This document shows positions 20,815-38,664 of a stretch of 64,000 bases of DNA, piece after piece. The notes under the pieces were generated by a model. The model made no database searches. It had not been told where the DNA came from and worked only from the letters and a program-made list of their open reading frames with translations. The translations under genes and the position numbers were made by a program. The DNA is taken from contig OZ017769.1 of the NCBI GenBank assembly GCA_963969345.1, positions 9,117,725 through 9,181,724 of the forward strand, in the 5' to 3' direction. The first letter of the stretch is position 1, and each line of letters starts with the position of its first letter. This DNA is from Turbatrix aceti. Its lineage: Eukaryota > Nematoda > Chromadorea > Rhabditida > Panagrolaimidae.

Positions 20815-22275
20815 TTCAGTTCCCCACCCTATCCTCTTGGTGGGGAACTCAATCTCCCATAGATGGTTAAGTTCCCCCCCTATACACAAAAAAAAGACTT
20901 TCTTAGTGGGGAACTCGATCCCCCATAGATGGTTAGGTTCCCCCCTATGCAAAAAAGAACTATGTGCATACTTGTTTTTTGGCTCAATGATGTGCGTCCT
21001 CAAACGCGCGGGATTTCCAGCCTTTTGAGCATCGCTATGTCTGTTTTCCCGCTTTTTGTGCATCGCTTTGCGAGTTTCGGCGTTTTATCTTTCATTCAAT
21101 TCGTACCTGAGTGTAAGCTGATTATGTTTGTTTTGTTAGTTGTAAGTTTATCGTAATTGCTTGCATTGAATTGTCAAGATGAAATTTGGGGACAAAACTG
21201 TATATTTTTGAACACGGGTTTTAACCTTATGTTGTTATTTTCGGTTTTTTTAAGTTGTTCATAATAACCTTTGCGTGGGGAACTTTAACTGACATACTTT
21301 AAGTTCCCCTCTGGTTCTTACTCTAAGTGAGCCTAAATATTAGTGGTGAGCTTAATCGCACAAACTTTTAGTTCCCCCCTTAACGAGGGGGACTAAACGT
21401 TGTGCATTTTAAGTTCCCCTTAAAAACGGGAATAAATGGGGAACTTTAACTGACACACTTTTAATTCCCCATCCAAAAACACGTCCTCACTGTAAGTAAG
21501 CCCAAATTTTAGTGGGGAACTTAATCGCACAAACTTTTAGTTCCCCTCTTAAGGGGGGGACTAAACGTTGTGCATTTTAAGCTCCCATCGGAGACGGGAA
21601 CAGATGGGGAACTTTAACTGACACACCTTTAATTCCCCCCCCCCTAAAACACATGTTTACAGTAAAATAAAACATGTTCTTACTGTAAGTAAGCCTAAAT
21701 ATACAAATATACATCGATTCAGAATGGGAAACTAAATTGTACAGATTTTTGGTTCCCCACTCATGCGGGGAACTAAACGTTGTGCATTTTAAGTTCCCCC
21801 TGAAAGCGGGATTAGATGGGGAACTTTAATTGACATACTTTTAGTTCCCCTCTCTTCTTACTGTAAGTAAGCCTAAATTCACAAATATACATCGATACGG
21901 AATAGGGAACTCAATCGTACAAACTTTTAGTTCCCCATCCATGTTGTGTACCAAATATGACGTATATGTAGTTCCCCAACCTTGGGGTGAACTAAAAAAC
22001 GGTGCTATTCAAGTTCGGACTCTTTGGGAACCTAACCTCCGGAACGGGAGCTGGGGAACTTAACGTGTGCGTATTGAGGTCCCCTCCAAGGAGAAATTTG
22101 CAATCTGAATTCCCCACATCACATTTTTTGTCATGGAGGTTGGGTTCCCCCATTTGCGATATGGGGAACTTAACCATCTATGGGGGATCGAGTTCCCCAC
22201 ATAAGGCGTCGCTGTTGTGGGGAACTCGGGGGGGAACTTTGTGGGGAACCAAAGTTATGTGGGGAACTTAACGTT
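20815..22275. repeat. GGGGAACT/AGTTCCCC repeat island with inverted flanks
   Basis: The island has dozens of GGGGAACT and AGTTCCCC half-sites. A 38-bp segment at 20906-20943 is inverted at 22163-22200 with one mismatch. A further diverged copy of the left segment lies at about 20840-20878. Between the flanks is a tandem array of about 180 bp units, recognised by the phrase ACTGTAAGTAAGCC and variants at about 21320, 21489, 21682 and 21860. The structure resembles a foldback element or subterminal-repeat transposon. Confidence 0.6.
21290..21960. repeat. Tandem array of about 180-bp units
   Basis: At least four diverged units are present. Each contains, in order, a GTAAGTAAGCC-like phrase, an ACTTAATCGCACAAAC or related phrase, AACGTTGTGCATTTTAAG, and GGGGAACTTTAA. 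Unit spacing is roughly 171-190 bp. Confidence 0.6.
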
Positions 22276-22289
22276 AATATCGCCGAACT

Positions 22290-22613
22290 GGGGTTTTTCA
22301 GGAGAGAAAGGCGATAAAGCGCGTCCAGCGGAGACAAAAGTGCTTATAAGCCCGATCGGAGTCGCATGGAGCGGAGAAAAACCGAGATTGATCGTGAATC
22401 TAAAGAGGCTGAATAAATCGTTAATTATATTCCCCGTACAATTGGAGGATCTGAGGATGGTTTTGGGGCAACTACCTAGAAAAGGGTGGTTAGCGAAATT
22501 CGACATGAAGTCCGGATATCATCACGTTGGTATTGCGGAAGAGGATCAGCAGTTTCTGGGGAGCCGGGACGAAATATTGAAACGACATGAGCCGTGTAAA
22601 ATTCGGGCATAAC
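22290..22613 (+). pseudogene. Reverse-transcriptase fragment of a retroelement
   Basis: A short open stretch encodes KPRLIVNLKRLNK, then LEDLRMVLGQLPRKGW, then KFDMKSGYHHVGI and QQFLG. These are the RT fingers region and motif A (Asp in KFDMKSGYHH) of LTR/DIRS-type reverse transcriptases. The frame loses family similarity after QQFLG and stops at 22610-22612. The YxDD catalytic motif, RNase H and integrase are all missing. It is a truncated remnant beside the GGGGAACT island, and whether the two were one element is unknown. Confidence 0.75.
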
Positions 22614-22741
22614 CGGACGGGGGTAAACTTTTGGCCTATTCGTGCATTTATAAAACATCCCCGGCATTGCAAGTTGAATCTCAAACACCTGACAACTTTA
22701 TGCAATATGTAACATTCATTTATTAGTTTACAACAGTTCAA

Positions 22742-23941
22742 TTAAAAATTCAAACATTTCAAAAACTGCAAAATGTCGTCGTGAAGTCCCGAAACAGGAC
22801 GCGGGCAGATTTTCTTGTGGGCCACAAAGCATTCGGTAGTCTGACAGTACGTCTGGCATTTAAAGCAGAAGTGAGCCGGTGATTCAGGAGTAGGCTTGGA
22901 GCACTTGATGTTGTTTCCGGTCCGAAGGCAAATGGGACACCGACGCTGGCAGGAATGATTTTTTGATTCTGGATAACGGAAACACTTTCGACAAATTCCG
23001 TTGCCCTAAAAATTGAAAATCGTAATTTTCGCATTCTGATGAAAAGTTTAACGTAAAAATAAACTTTTTTTAAAAATAGAAAAAAATTTGAATTATTTAT
23101 TATAAAAAAAAACTAACCTTGAAATTTTTGGCCGAAACAGGTGCAAATTGATTAGAATTAGAGTTCTGAATTAAAACATAATTTGACATTTCTGAATCGG
23201 AATCGGAAGCATTGGTCAGGATAACGCGCAGCGATGTGTCCAGGATGACAAAACAACGTGTTTTGTAACTCGGCAGATGAATGATGCGATCGATGGCGGC
23301 CAAGGAAAGTGGATATTTGGTGTCGCTCGGAAGAGAGGCTTGCGACAAAAGTCTGTCAGCCGTAACGCAGATTTTACCTTCGTTTCGTGGTGCCACATAT
23401 TTACCCCAGCCAGAGCAGGCGGCTGCATGAAAAAAGTTGACCTTACTCGGGATAGTTTTGAAATCGTCAGCGTACTTTTTCATGTATCGGATCACCATTT
23501 CGACAGTTTCGTCGTTGTTGGGAAATTCGGATTTGGGTTGAATTTGTTTTTCGTTCAATTCGATGAAATCCAGGGCAGGCAGCTCGATGACTTTGTCTTC
23601 AATTTCGTGCTTCACATTGGCGATGAGTTGTGCACGTTCGCGTTCCATTTCCGCGATAAATTGTTCAATTTTTTGTACGATTACGGCGTTGATGTTGTCG
23701 ATTTTGTCGTCCAATTCTTTGGAATACGCTGCGAGCAAGTCTTTTCGAGACAGCAAAGATGTAACATTTTTCAAAATTTCACGGTACTGGTCCGAAGTCG
23801 GATCTGTTGAAACCAATTGACCTGAAATCCAGGAAAAATGTTTTGAAAAAAAATTTATAATAGAAAGCACACAAAAAACATACCGTGTAACTTGGAAATC
23901 GCCTGATTGGCAGCGTCGAGCGAAGGGGCCAGGAAAGACAT
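22742..23941 (-). CDS. Zinc-module paralogue G
   Basis: Exons are 23884-23941 (58 nt), 23118-23821 and 22742-23005, giving 341 residues, intact with GT-AG introns. The N-terminus is LDAANQAISKLHG-like. The coiled coil (about 45-105) includes LLSRKDLLAAYSKEL. The core has VNFFHAAACSGWGKY, IDRIIHLPSYKTRCF, VILDTSLRVILTN and the NSNSNQFAPV segment. The zinc module from residue 255 starts GNGICRKCFRYPE, with HSCQRRCPICLRTGNN, FCFKC and TYCQTTECFVAHKKIC. G is most like F in the core and zinc module, suggesting the two arose by a recent duplication that was then separated by the repeat island. Confidence 0.86.
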
Positions 23942-26900
23942 CGCAGCGGTATGAGACGACAAAACGGTATTGTGAAGAAGATGAAACTGGGAAGATGCAA
24001 CGTTCAGGAAGAGAAATTTCACAAGTCAACCACTCGGCAAGTGGGACAATCGCGACTGCCAAAAAAAGCAGTAACGATCAAACACATGCATGTTGTGTTG
24101 TTTGTCCGTCCGCGATCTGAGTGAATCATGGTTAGCATCAGAGTTGTTGTCCGAGCGCTTGAATTCGAATTCGATCGAGTGTCGAGTTTTCTAGCCGTGT
24201 CGAATCATGCCGAACAGCTCGAAGAATTTCGAGTCGAGTCAGTAAAATGACCCTAAATTTTGTAATAACAAGCGCGTTTTTTGAAGCAATCTGACAAATA
24301 TTTATCAGTATCAGATCATTATACCTAAAAAGTTATATCCAATTTTTTTTGGGTCATTATTATAAATTCTTACAGTAATTTATTTAAAACCGGTCCGAAA
24401 AAAATTTGGGTCAAACTCGTGTTGTTTTTGGTTTTTATTCAAAAGGGCACAAAAAGTCACAAACAAGACAAGAACACAGGTAATAAAAGTACCGCCAAAC
24501 AATTTACACCGCGACCAGCGAGCACGCACCTTGCCAGTGATCCATCCGCTTTGCATGCACTCACGTGTTGACCCGTCGTTATCAGTCGCTGATGACTCTG
24601 TCCTTTATCTCGCCTTGACGTCGTCCAAAGAGAAGAACAAAATGTTGCGCTTTGTCCTGCAGTCTCCAGTCTGACAACCACTGCAAAACTCATCTCTTCC
24701 AGAAAATGTTATGTGTTTTTGTGCGTGAGCTCATTCTGCGGTCATATTAAGTCGAATTGCCTCTTTTTTTCGGAGCTCTCGGCGTCAGGCGACGAAATGT
24801 GATTGGTTTTGCCCACACCCGGCCTGCGTGTTGTCTGGACTTGAGTCCAGTCTGTGCTCGTTTCGGTCTCCAAAAACTGGGTGCATTTTAGCGATTTCCA
24901 TTTTTTAAAGTTTGTCGTTTTCTCGATTCATTTTGTCAAATTTGACATTTTTACCTTATTTTGTTTGGTCGTTGCGTGCCGCGATGCGAAAATTAGCCAG
25001 ACATTGGCCAGACTGGCGCCCGCCTCAGGGCACCGCCAACCGGCGACGACTGCAGTCTGCGGTATATCTCGAAAAAAATTTTTTTTATTGTTTGCAACCA
25101 CCACTGACATGAGTGTGGATAACACGTTGGGGTCTCGCATAAAATCCGTTTTTTTTATGTTACCATCAATTGAAAGTACACTTTTTTTCGTTCATTTTTG
25201 TCATCTGTTGTTGAGTAAAATTTTATTTTATAACGTCGAATTTAAAAAAAAACTATAGAAATCAGTTTTTTTCGTAAAAAAAAATATTTGCTCAAACGCT
25301 TGTTTGTGGTGAAAATCGTAGATACGATAAAAAAAATTTGAGCGAATGCGGCAACAAAAAAAAATGTAAAAAAAAACTTTTTTTTAATGAAAACAAAAAT
25401 TATTTTACGGTAAAAAAGTCGTTTTTTACTGTTTTATATTTTTTTGAAATTTGCAATGCAAATTTGACTATAAAAATTGAATCAGAAAAATTTGGGTGCC
25501 ATTTTCTGTGTTTACGATATTTTCATGTTTCTAAGCTTAAAGTTTCCAATTTTTTGCATTTTGAAGTAAATCAAAATTTCGACAAATTTGTGCCAAATTA
25601 ATTTTTGTTCCTTTCAAAAATTCATAAACTGAATCTTTGATTTTTCAATAACACCCCCAGAAAAAAACTTTTCTTCACATAAATTCGTTTTCAACCTCAA
25701 TTGGTCCCGTTTTGTTCTATTTTTTGTTTCTGCATAACCAAACGACTTTCTATTTTTAGAACCATCCAACAATTTGTATTCTAAATATAGTCTCCTTTGT
25801 TCTGGTTGTAACACAATTTTTTTTGTGTTTTAAGACATTGACTTCTTTTTACCGACCGACTTTGAGCGATTATCGGAGGGGGAGTGAGTGATAATCTCCT
25901 GTCACAAGCCATGCTATCAGGGCTGATCCAGATCCGGGATCCGGTCTTTTCCCTGATGAAAGAGAGAGTCGTCATCAAAGTTTGGGGGTGTATACTTTTT
26001 CCATTTTTGAGGAAAAAAATATAATCCTAGTAACACCTTTTTTTCACGTTTTGTCACACCCAATTTTGGTATTAGCGTTCCACGCTTTCGATTTGCGTGG
26101 TATAATTTAAGTTTTTGTATATGTCACGCCTTTTTTCTGCAGGCGTAGTCCACGAGCGAGCCACGTTCGTTAGTTGGTTACATATCCGTCTTTCTTGCTT
26201 TGTTTGACTTTTCTTTGTTTTTTACGGTAATTTTTTGCTTCCGAAATTTTTTAAAATAGAAACATTTTTTGTGTTTATATTTTTTTATATCGCGTTTTCG
26301 TGATTTGCGTAGTATTATCAAATCAAAACCCAAAAAAGTATTTTCCGAAGAATTCTGTACCCCAGTTTCGTTTTCTGTACCCAATTATGACAGTTATTTA
26401 TGATTTTGTCTAAAAATTTCAAGTACGACTCCTTTCCCCAAAATAAATAAATACGATAACTGTTACCATTTTTTTTTGAAAAACAAAAAAAGCAGAGAAC
26501 GAGTGAAAAAAAAGATGGCTATCGAGAATGACAAAAATGGAAACCCTCCAGAAACGTGCGAAGCGTTTCTTATATTTATTTCCGTCTGAACATTTTTTCC
26601 ATTTTTTTCGTCAACTAGCCCATCTGCCATGTGTGGATACATACTAACATGGGCTAACTAGAAGGGGTTATGTATGCATGCCAAAAAAAGAGATAATCCG
26701 AGAAAAAAAAATTTAGGTACTTGGAAAAGTCTAGAATAAGGATTTTGAGTTTCAAGAGGTCGCTTATATGTATTCTAGGAAAACTTTTTTGCAAATACAC
26801 ACTTTTTTATGGCTTAGAAATTCAAATTTGGGTCAGTATTCGAAGTTTCGAAAGAAATAATAACAAATGTATAATACAAATTTTTTTACGAATTTTTATA

Positions 26901-28572
26901 AAAAAATGTATAATATTTTTTCTTAGTTTTGTGTGTTTTTGTCAGATCACCCTAATTCCCCCCAAAAATGTATCTACAACCGGATAATTTTTGTTCTCTT
27001 TGTATACACTGGAAAAGAAAACAAACTCTCTTCTCACAAACGATAAGTAGGTAGTTTACCCCCTACCACCAACAGAGAGGGGAGACTTTTTCGGAGAAAA
27101 AGGCTACAGAGACAGGAGAAAGTGTCTCCTTCGGTGCTCACTCAACTTAAAAATAGTAATACCCGGACCGGACCACTGCGACCAACAAACGATACAAGTC
27201 GTCCGTCAACGATACCCTTTTTAAATATCCACATACAACTTATACTTGGGAGGGGTCAGGTGAGGGGCATCTGGATTCAAGATTTCACTCCGGCGGTCGT
27301 TCAGGAAGACATGAGCATTTATTATTAAAAAAATTTGAAAGAAACAAAATTTCTAAAATTTCGTAGAATTCAATGGTTCAACTTCATGGCCTTTTTCAAA
27401 CTCTTAGACCCTCGGCAGGTCCGTCAGTTGGTTTGTCTGTCTTCTAGGAGGAGAAAAAGAGAGAAAGAAAGAAAGAAAAGATCCAGGGGCCCTGAACGTG
27501 TCGGTCCGTCGAGAGCAACGACAAAAAAAGAGGCGCGGAAGGAAGGGAAAAAAAGCGAGAAGCCAATGTGTGTGCGTATGTATGTGTTTCCGATCCGTGA
27601 AGCAGCAAGCAAGCAGGCACCCGGTATCATCTATCGCTCCGACGATACCCACGAGCGTCTCGTTCGGTCGACAGACCACCCCCCTCTCCCTCCTTTGGCC
27701 TGAACCACCCCGAAGTACTCCTCCTCCTCCTCCTCCTCCTCCAACAGCCAGTGCAAGCGCGCGCGCGCGCCCAACCCCGGCGGCGGCAGTGAGATGGCCG
27801 GCGGGGGGGGGATGAATGTCTCTGTCAGTCAGTGTGTCCTCCGGTCTCGGTCTTGGTCTCGGTCTCGGGTCCTGGTTAGTTGTCGTTGTGGTTGTGGTTT
27901 GTTCGTGTTCGTGTTCCCTTCCCTTTTCTTTCACTCTCCTTGTTGTGCCTCAATAAGAAGAAGAAAAAGGAGCGAATCGAAGCGAGAAACACCGGGGGTA
28001 CAAAGCTATGCAAGGAAGAGGGGGCTAGACGGAGGAATAAATACGTACACACACACTCACACACACATTGAATTCATTCCTCTTTCCTCCAACCCACAAC
28101 CACCACCACCAACAACGATGCTGCTGCTGATGATGATGATGATGATGATGCTGATGATGATGACAAATTTTTAACTTGCTGTATGTTTTGTTGTCCTTTG
28201 CTCTCGTCCTTGTCCTTTTTTGTACACGCTTGGGACTAATGTAAGCTCAGTGAAGCAGGGATAGCCTAGATATAAATATACATACGCACGTACGTACGTG
28301 TGTTTGTGTGCGTAGCAAGGCCAAACGCAACGCGCGTGCTTGACTGTGCCCTCCGGGGGCTCGTCATCGAGAGTGACAGCTAGCTAGCCTTGCCATCGGC
28401 CGTGGCCGCGGCCACGGGGTTCTCTCTTATATTTCTCTCTCTTTCTCGCTCTCGCACCCATCCAACCACCAACCAACAGGCGGAGGAAGCAGCAAAAAGG
28501 AACCGAACCACACCAGCCAGCAGGCATCCATCGATCCTCCCCGTCCTGTTTGCCAGAGTGCTCCTGGCCTTG

Positions 28573-28591
28573 CCCCCCCCCCCCCCCCCCC
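28573..28591 (+). repeat. Poly-C run of 19
   Basis: An uninterrupted C19 run lies in the upstream region of gsa-1. The minus strand is G19, a possible G-quadruplex or length-variable site. Confidence 0.8.
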
Positions 28592-28755
28592 TAGTGTGCC
28601 GCGGCTGAGGCTGACTCTCTCTCTCTCTCCATTCCCCTTCCCGAGTGTTACATCTCCGGTTTGGCACGTTTAGCCGCTGAAGACTGAGACTGACTCTCGC
28701 GAGACAGAGTGAGACAGAAAGAGAGAGCTTCGTAGCTGCTATATGTGTGAACGAG

Positions 28756-28785
28756 CCAGTCAGTCAGTCAGTCAGTCAGTCAGTC
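28756..28785 (+). repeat. CAGT tetranucleotide microsatellite
   Basis: About seven consecutive CAGT units lie in the upstream region of gsa-1. Confidence 0.8.
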
Positions 28786-30903
28786 TGCAAACCAACCAAC
28801 CGCCACCAGGCAAGAAGCAAGAAAGACGTAACATCCGTCGTCTGCTTCTCTTTTTGTGCTCGTCGACTCTCTATTTTTTGTTCTCCAGGCCGCAAGCAGA
28901 GTTGCCTGCCTGCCTGCCGGCCTGCTTGAACAGCCAGCTAGCCGGGGCACGCAACCAACGCAGGCAAGGCGGCAGGCAGGCAGCCAGCAGCCCTCTAAAC
29001 ACTGCCATCCCATCCATCCCATCTCCCCCCCCCCTCTCCCCCCATTGCCACGGCCAACACCGCACCGCCGCCGCCAACCAACCACCCTCTATCCGTTTCT
29101 CCTCTCTTTCGTAGTTTTTTTCCTTCGGGGGGTATTTGTTGTTGTGTGGTTCATCGTATTATTATTGTTCGTATACACTTTTTTCCTGTTCGAGATCCTT
29201 TCTTTATTTCTTTCAATTTTTTCTATTTTAAACCCCGGAAAAATGGATATAATTATTTTTGCTTCGACCGACCCTGATTTGATTTTTTTTTATTTTGAAT
29301 GTTTTTACCCTCTTTCAATGTTGCAGACATTGATGTTTTTTATCCGAGATGCAGATATACTATATCCCTATCCGCGACGACGTCTTCTTCTTCTTCTTCG
29401 CCTTCGTCTTCTTCTTCTCCCCTAGGCTGTTGTTGTCCCGAGCCGCCCCAAGACCCGTCGTGTGGTTTGTTCTCAGTTCTAAATACTCTAGTAACACTAG
29501 TATCTCGCCTCTATTTAACCCTTCTTCATTTATTTATTTTTTGTTTGCTACGCGGCTATTTTTACGATATTTGATTGCCAAGCCCGGGTTGGTTTGGAGC
29601 GCTTGAAACCCCGACGGACCTTTTTTTTCTTCTTTTTTTTTCACCCCTCGAAGATGCCGAATTGTATGTATTTAATTTTCGCGTTCGGACACGATATTTT
29701 TTTTAGTTTATTTTGATGGCCTTCGCGTTTTGCGTTTGTTTTTTTTTAACGTTAAAATTTACCAGTTATTTGTTTGTTTTTCGTCTTCGAACGTTTGAAC
29801 GTTGAACGTTTTTTTCTTCTGATTTTAAATATAAATTACCACCGATTGGTTCAAATCCAACCTATTTAGTCGTTGGTTGCGCTCTTTCCCACCCCACGTT
29901 TGTTGGAAAATCATCATCAACAACAACCACCACCGCAACAACGACGACGGCCACAACCACCACCGATAGACCATACCGTTGTCCTGACTGCTGTTTGACG
30001 CCGGTTGTTGTTGTTGGTTGCCGCGCCGACGTCGTCACATCATCGTCGCTGCAACAAGAAACAAAAAAAAAGAGAGAGAAAAACGAACGAGCGAGACGAT
30101 AGAAAGAGTGTGGAAGAAGAATAACTAGAAGTAGGGACGAAGAGCAAGAAAAGAGCACGAAGGAGAACAAGACGACTACGACAACGGACACGGACACGGG
30201 CACGATCGACATCATCACGTCGTCCACCACCACCACCAACACAACCACCATCATCACCGCCACAGCCTCCTCCTCTTCTTCTTTTTTTTCTTCCTCTGAC
30301 TCGTTGTCCTCGTTCTTCTTCTTCTTCTCCACCACAAATACCGCCGTTGCCTCCTCCTCCGCCTCCAGCCGCCGCCCATCTTTTTCTTCCTACACCGGGA
30401 CGGGACGACGACAACGACGACGAGGACGACGATACCGATATCGATTCCCTTCTTCGTCTTCATCATTTTTTCATTCTTCATCGTCAAACCAAACAACAGC
30501 CCTGACGCCGCTACCAGCTAGGACAACAACAACTCCATCAACATCGCCTCCACCACCACCATCACCATCACCACCACCACCCCCGCTACCATCATCAACG
30601 ACGATAAAATCGACGAAAAGGACGAAAACGTGTAGACGATACATACTACCATCATCTCGCGTGAGGGTACTGCTACACGACCGCAACCACAACAGCCACC
30701 ATCGTAGCCTCCCCCACCCATCCTCGACACTACCACCACCATCGTCAATCGTAGCCCAATAGAGAAATTGAAACAAAAACAAAAAAAAAGAAACAACTTT
30801 TTTTTTTGTGTTCAATTGGGCATCAATTTTTTTTCTCCTCTCTCTCACACTCTCTCAGAGTTCAGGCATCTGACGCGGCCTATACGGCCGCCGTCACGGC
30901 AGT

Positions 30904-37320
<6,417 letters not shown>

Positions 37321-38664
37321 CATGATTTAAGAAAGAAAAAGAAAAGAAATACCGGCCTTGGCCTTGCAGCCTATGTTTTTTTTGTTTATTTTTTTTTTCA
37401 CAATTTGTTATGTACCCCTCCTTCCTTCCGAAAAATTGCCCATCTCGCCGCCCAACCGCTGTATCGTTAGCCCAGAAGAAGAGCGGTGTCCTTTTTCCCT
37501 CCCGACCTCCTCCTTTTCCGTTCAACGTGATGATCAGCCAGCCCATCCCATTGCCGACCGCCGCTTGCTTCCTTCTTTCTTTCCCTGCAGTCTAGGCCCC
37601 GGAGGGGGGGAGGAGGGGGTGCACCTTCTGGATTCACAAAATCTGGTCACTCTGGTCGTCGAAAAAAATATTGTTTATCACCAGAGCCAAATTTGATGAA
37701 GTTTTACTAAAAAAGACACGTGCCGGTTTTTTTCGCAACCAACAGAAAGAAAATCAACCTATAATCATCATCCCATCAACCACCACCACCGACGTCATCG
37801 GCCGAGTCCAGAATCCAGCATCAATCCCGATTCCTCCTGCCAGCGCGCGCTCTGACACTTTCAACACATTTCGCGGCGAAACAAAGAAAGAAAAAACAAA
37901 CGAAAAAGAATTTGATTTTCTTTTTTATTTTGATTTTTTACCGCATTTTGTTTGTTCGTAAACACACAACCCCTCCCACACGTATTTTCTTGTCAAAAAA
38001 TTGCTTCAAACTTTAATTAATAGCTAATAAGTTGACATTTGAAAGAAAAAAATTGTGTCGTGAAAAAATTGAAAAAAATGTTACAATATTTGGATGAGAA
38101 TGGTTGGAGCAGGGATGAGGGGACACGGGAAACGGGACACGAACATTTTTGAAATTTTGTTCGAAGAATGAACGAACGCGAACATTTTTGATTGTGTTCG
38201 CAAACGAACGCGAACGAACAACAAACAGCTTTTTAGACTATTGTATACAAATGCGTTTTCACATTTTTGTATACAGTCATTTTTAGAAAAATAACATCAA
38301 TTTCGGCACCATTAAACTGATTTCACCGAAATTTTTGTTCATTTTATCTGTACGGAAAATTTATCTTTGTTTGCGAACGAATTCGAACAAAGCAAATCTG
38401 TTCTTGAACGAACACGAACGTTTGCCCCTCCCTAATTAGGATCCAAGATCTGCAAAAAAAGAGAAAATGCGCACGCACCGCACCACGCATGCTTTCAACG
38501 CGCAAATTTTAGGCGCGAAAAACAAGCTCCGATTTGATTTGTCCCGCATTCAAGATATTCTTTTCCGATTTTTTTTTTACGGATGACGGATCTTTTGGCG
38601 TGCTTTCATGTGTTTTTCTTTTCTGTTTATACCAATCTTGTTATCTTCCAGGTGTTGAACTAGA
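37321..38664. other. Gap between gsa-1 and chaf-1
   Basis: This holds the 3' UTR of gsa-1, a GTTCG-rich repeat (38110-38440) and the chaf-1 upstream region with an acceptor CTTCCAG ending at 38651. The motif AAAATGCGCACGC occurs at 38464-38476. No other gene is seen. Confidence 0.5.
38110..38440. repeat. GTTCG-rich dispersed repeat, copy 2
   Basis: The ends are CAGGGATGAGGGG on the left and the complement of TAGGGAGGGGC on the right. Many GAACGAACGCGAAC motifs lie inside. About 80 bp near the right end matches the repeat at 12.2 kb in inverted orientation. The end sequences look hAT-like (YAGGG), but I could not find a matching 8-bp duplication. Confidence 0.45.

Larger units (their letters stand above)
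20518..22741. other. Repeat-rich gap between paralogues F and G
   Basis: This gap has the GGGGAACT repeat island (20815-22275) and a reverse-transcriptase fragment, each listed separately. No further gene is seen. Confidence 0.6.
23942..30903. other. Seven-kilobase gap with simple repeats and the probable gsa-1 5' region
   Basis: No domain-bearing reading frame is visible on either strand. The first half (24-27 kb) is AT-rich with no clear structure. From about 27 kb to 30.8 kb the plus strand becomes pyrimidine- and CA-rich with many microsatellites (CCT, CAC, CT, CAGT, GAT, poly-C). That is typical of a long promoter plus non-coding leader. An acceptor CTCTCTCAG ends at 30858, just before the gsa-1 start, so at least one non-coding upstream exon is likely here. 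Confidence 0.5.

Noticed and set aside
22759..23034. 91-codon minus-strand frame over paralogue G exon 3
   Set aside because: It is a shadow of the zinc-module frame. The family frame runs 22742-23005 with conserved Cys/His.
27404..27934. 176-codon minus-strand frame upstream of gsa-1
   Set aside because: It is an artefact of CCT/CAC/GT microsatellites (poly-Gly, poly-Thr, poly-Arg text).
29862..30762. Long Ser/Thr/Pro- and Val-rich frames on both strands before gsa-1
   Set aside because: Both derive from CAC/CAT/GAC trinucleotide repeats, with no recognisable protein.
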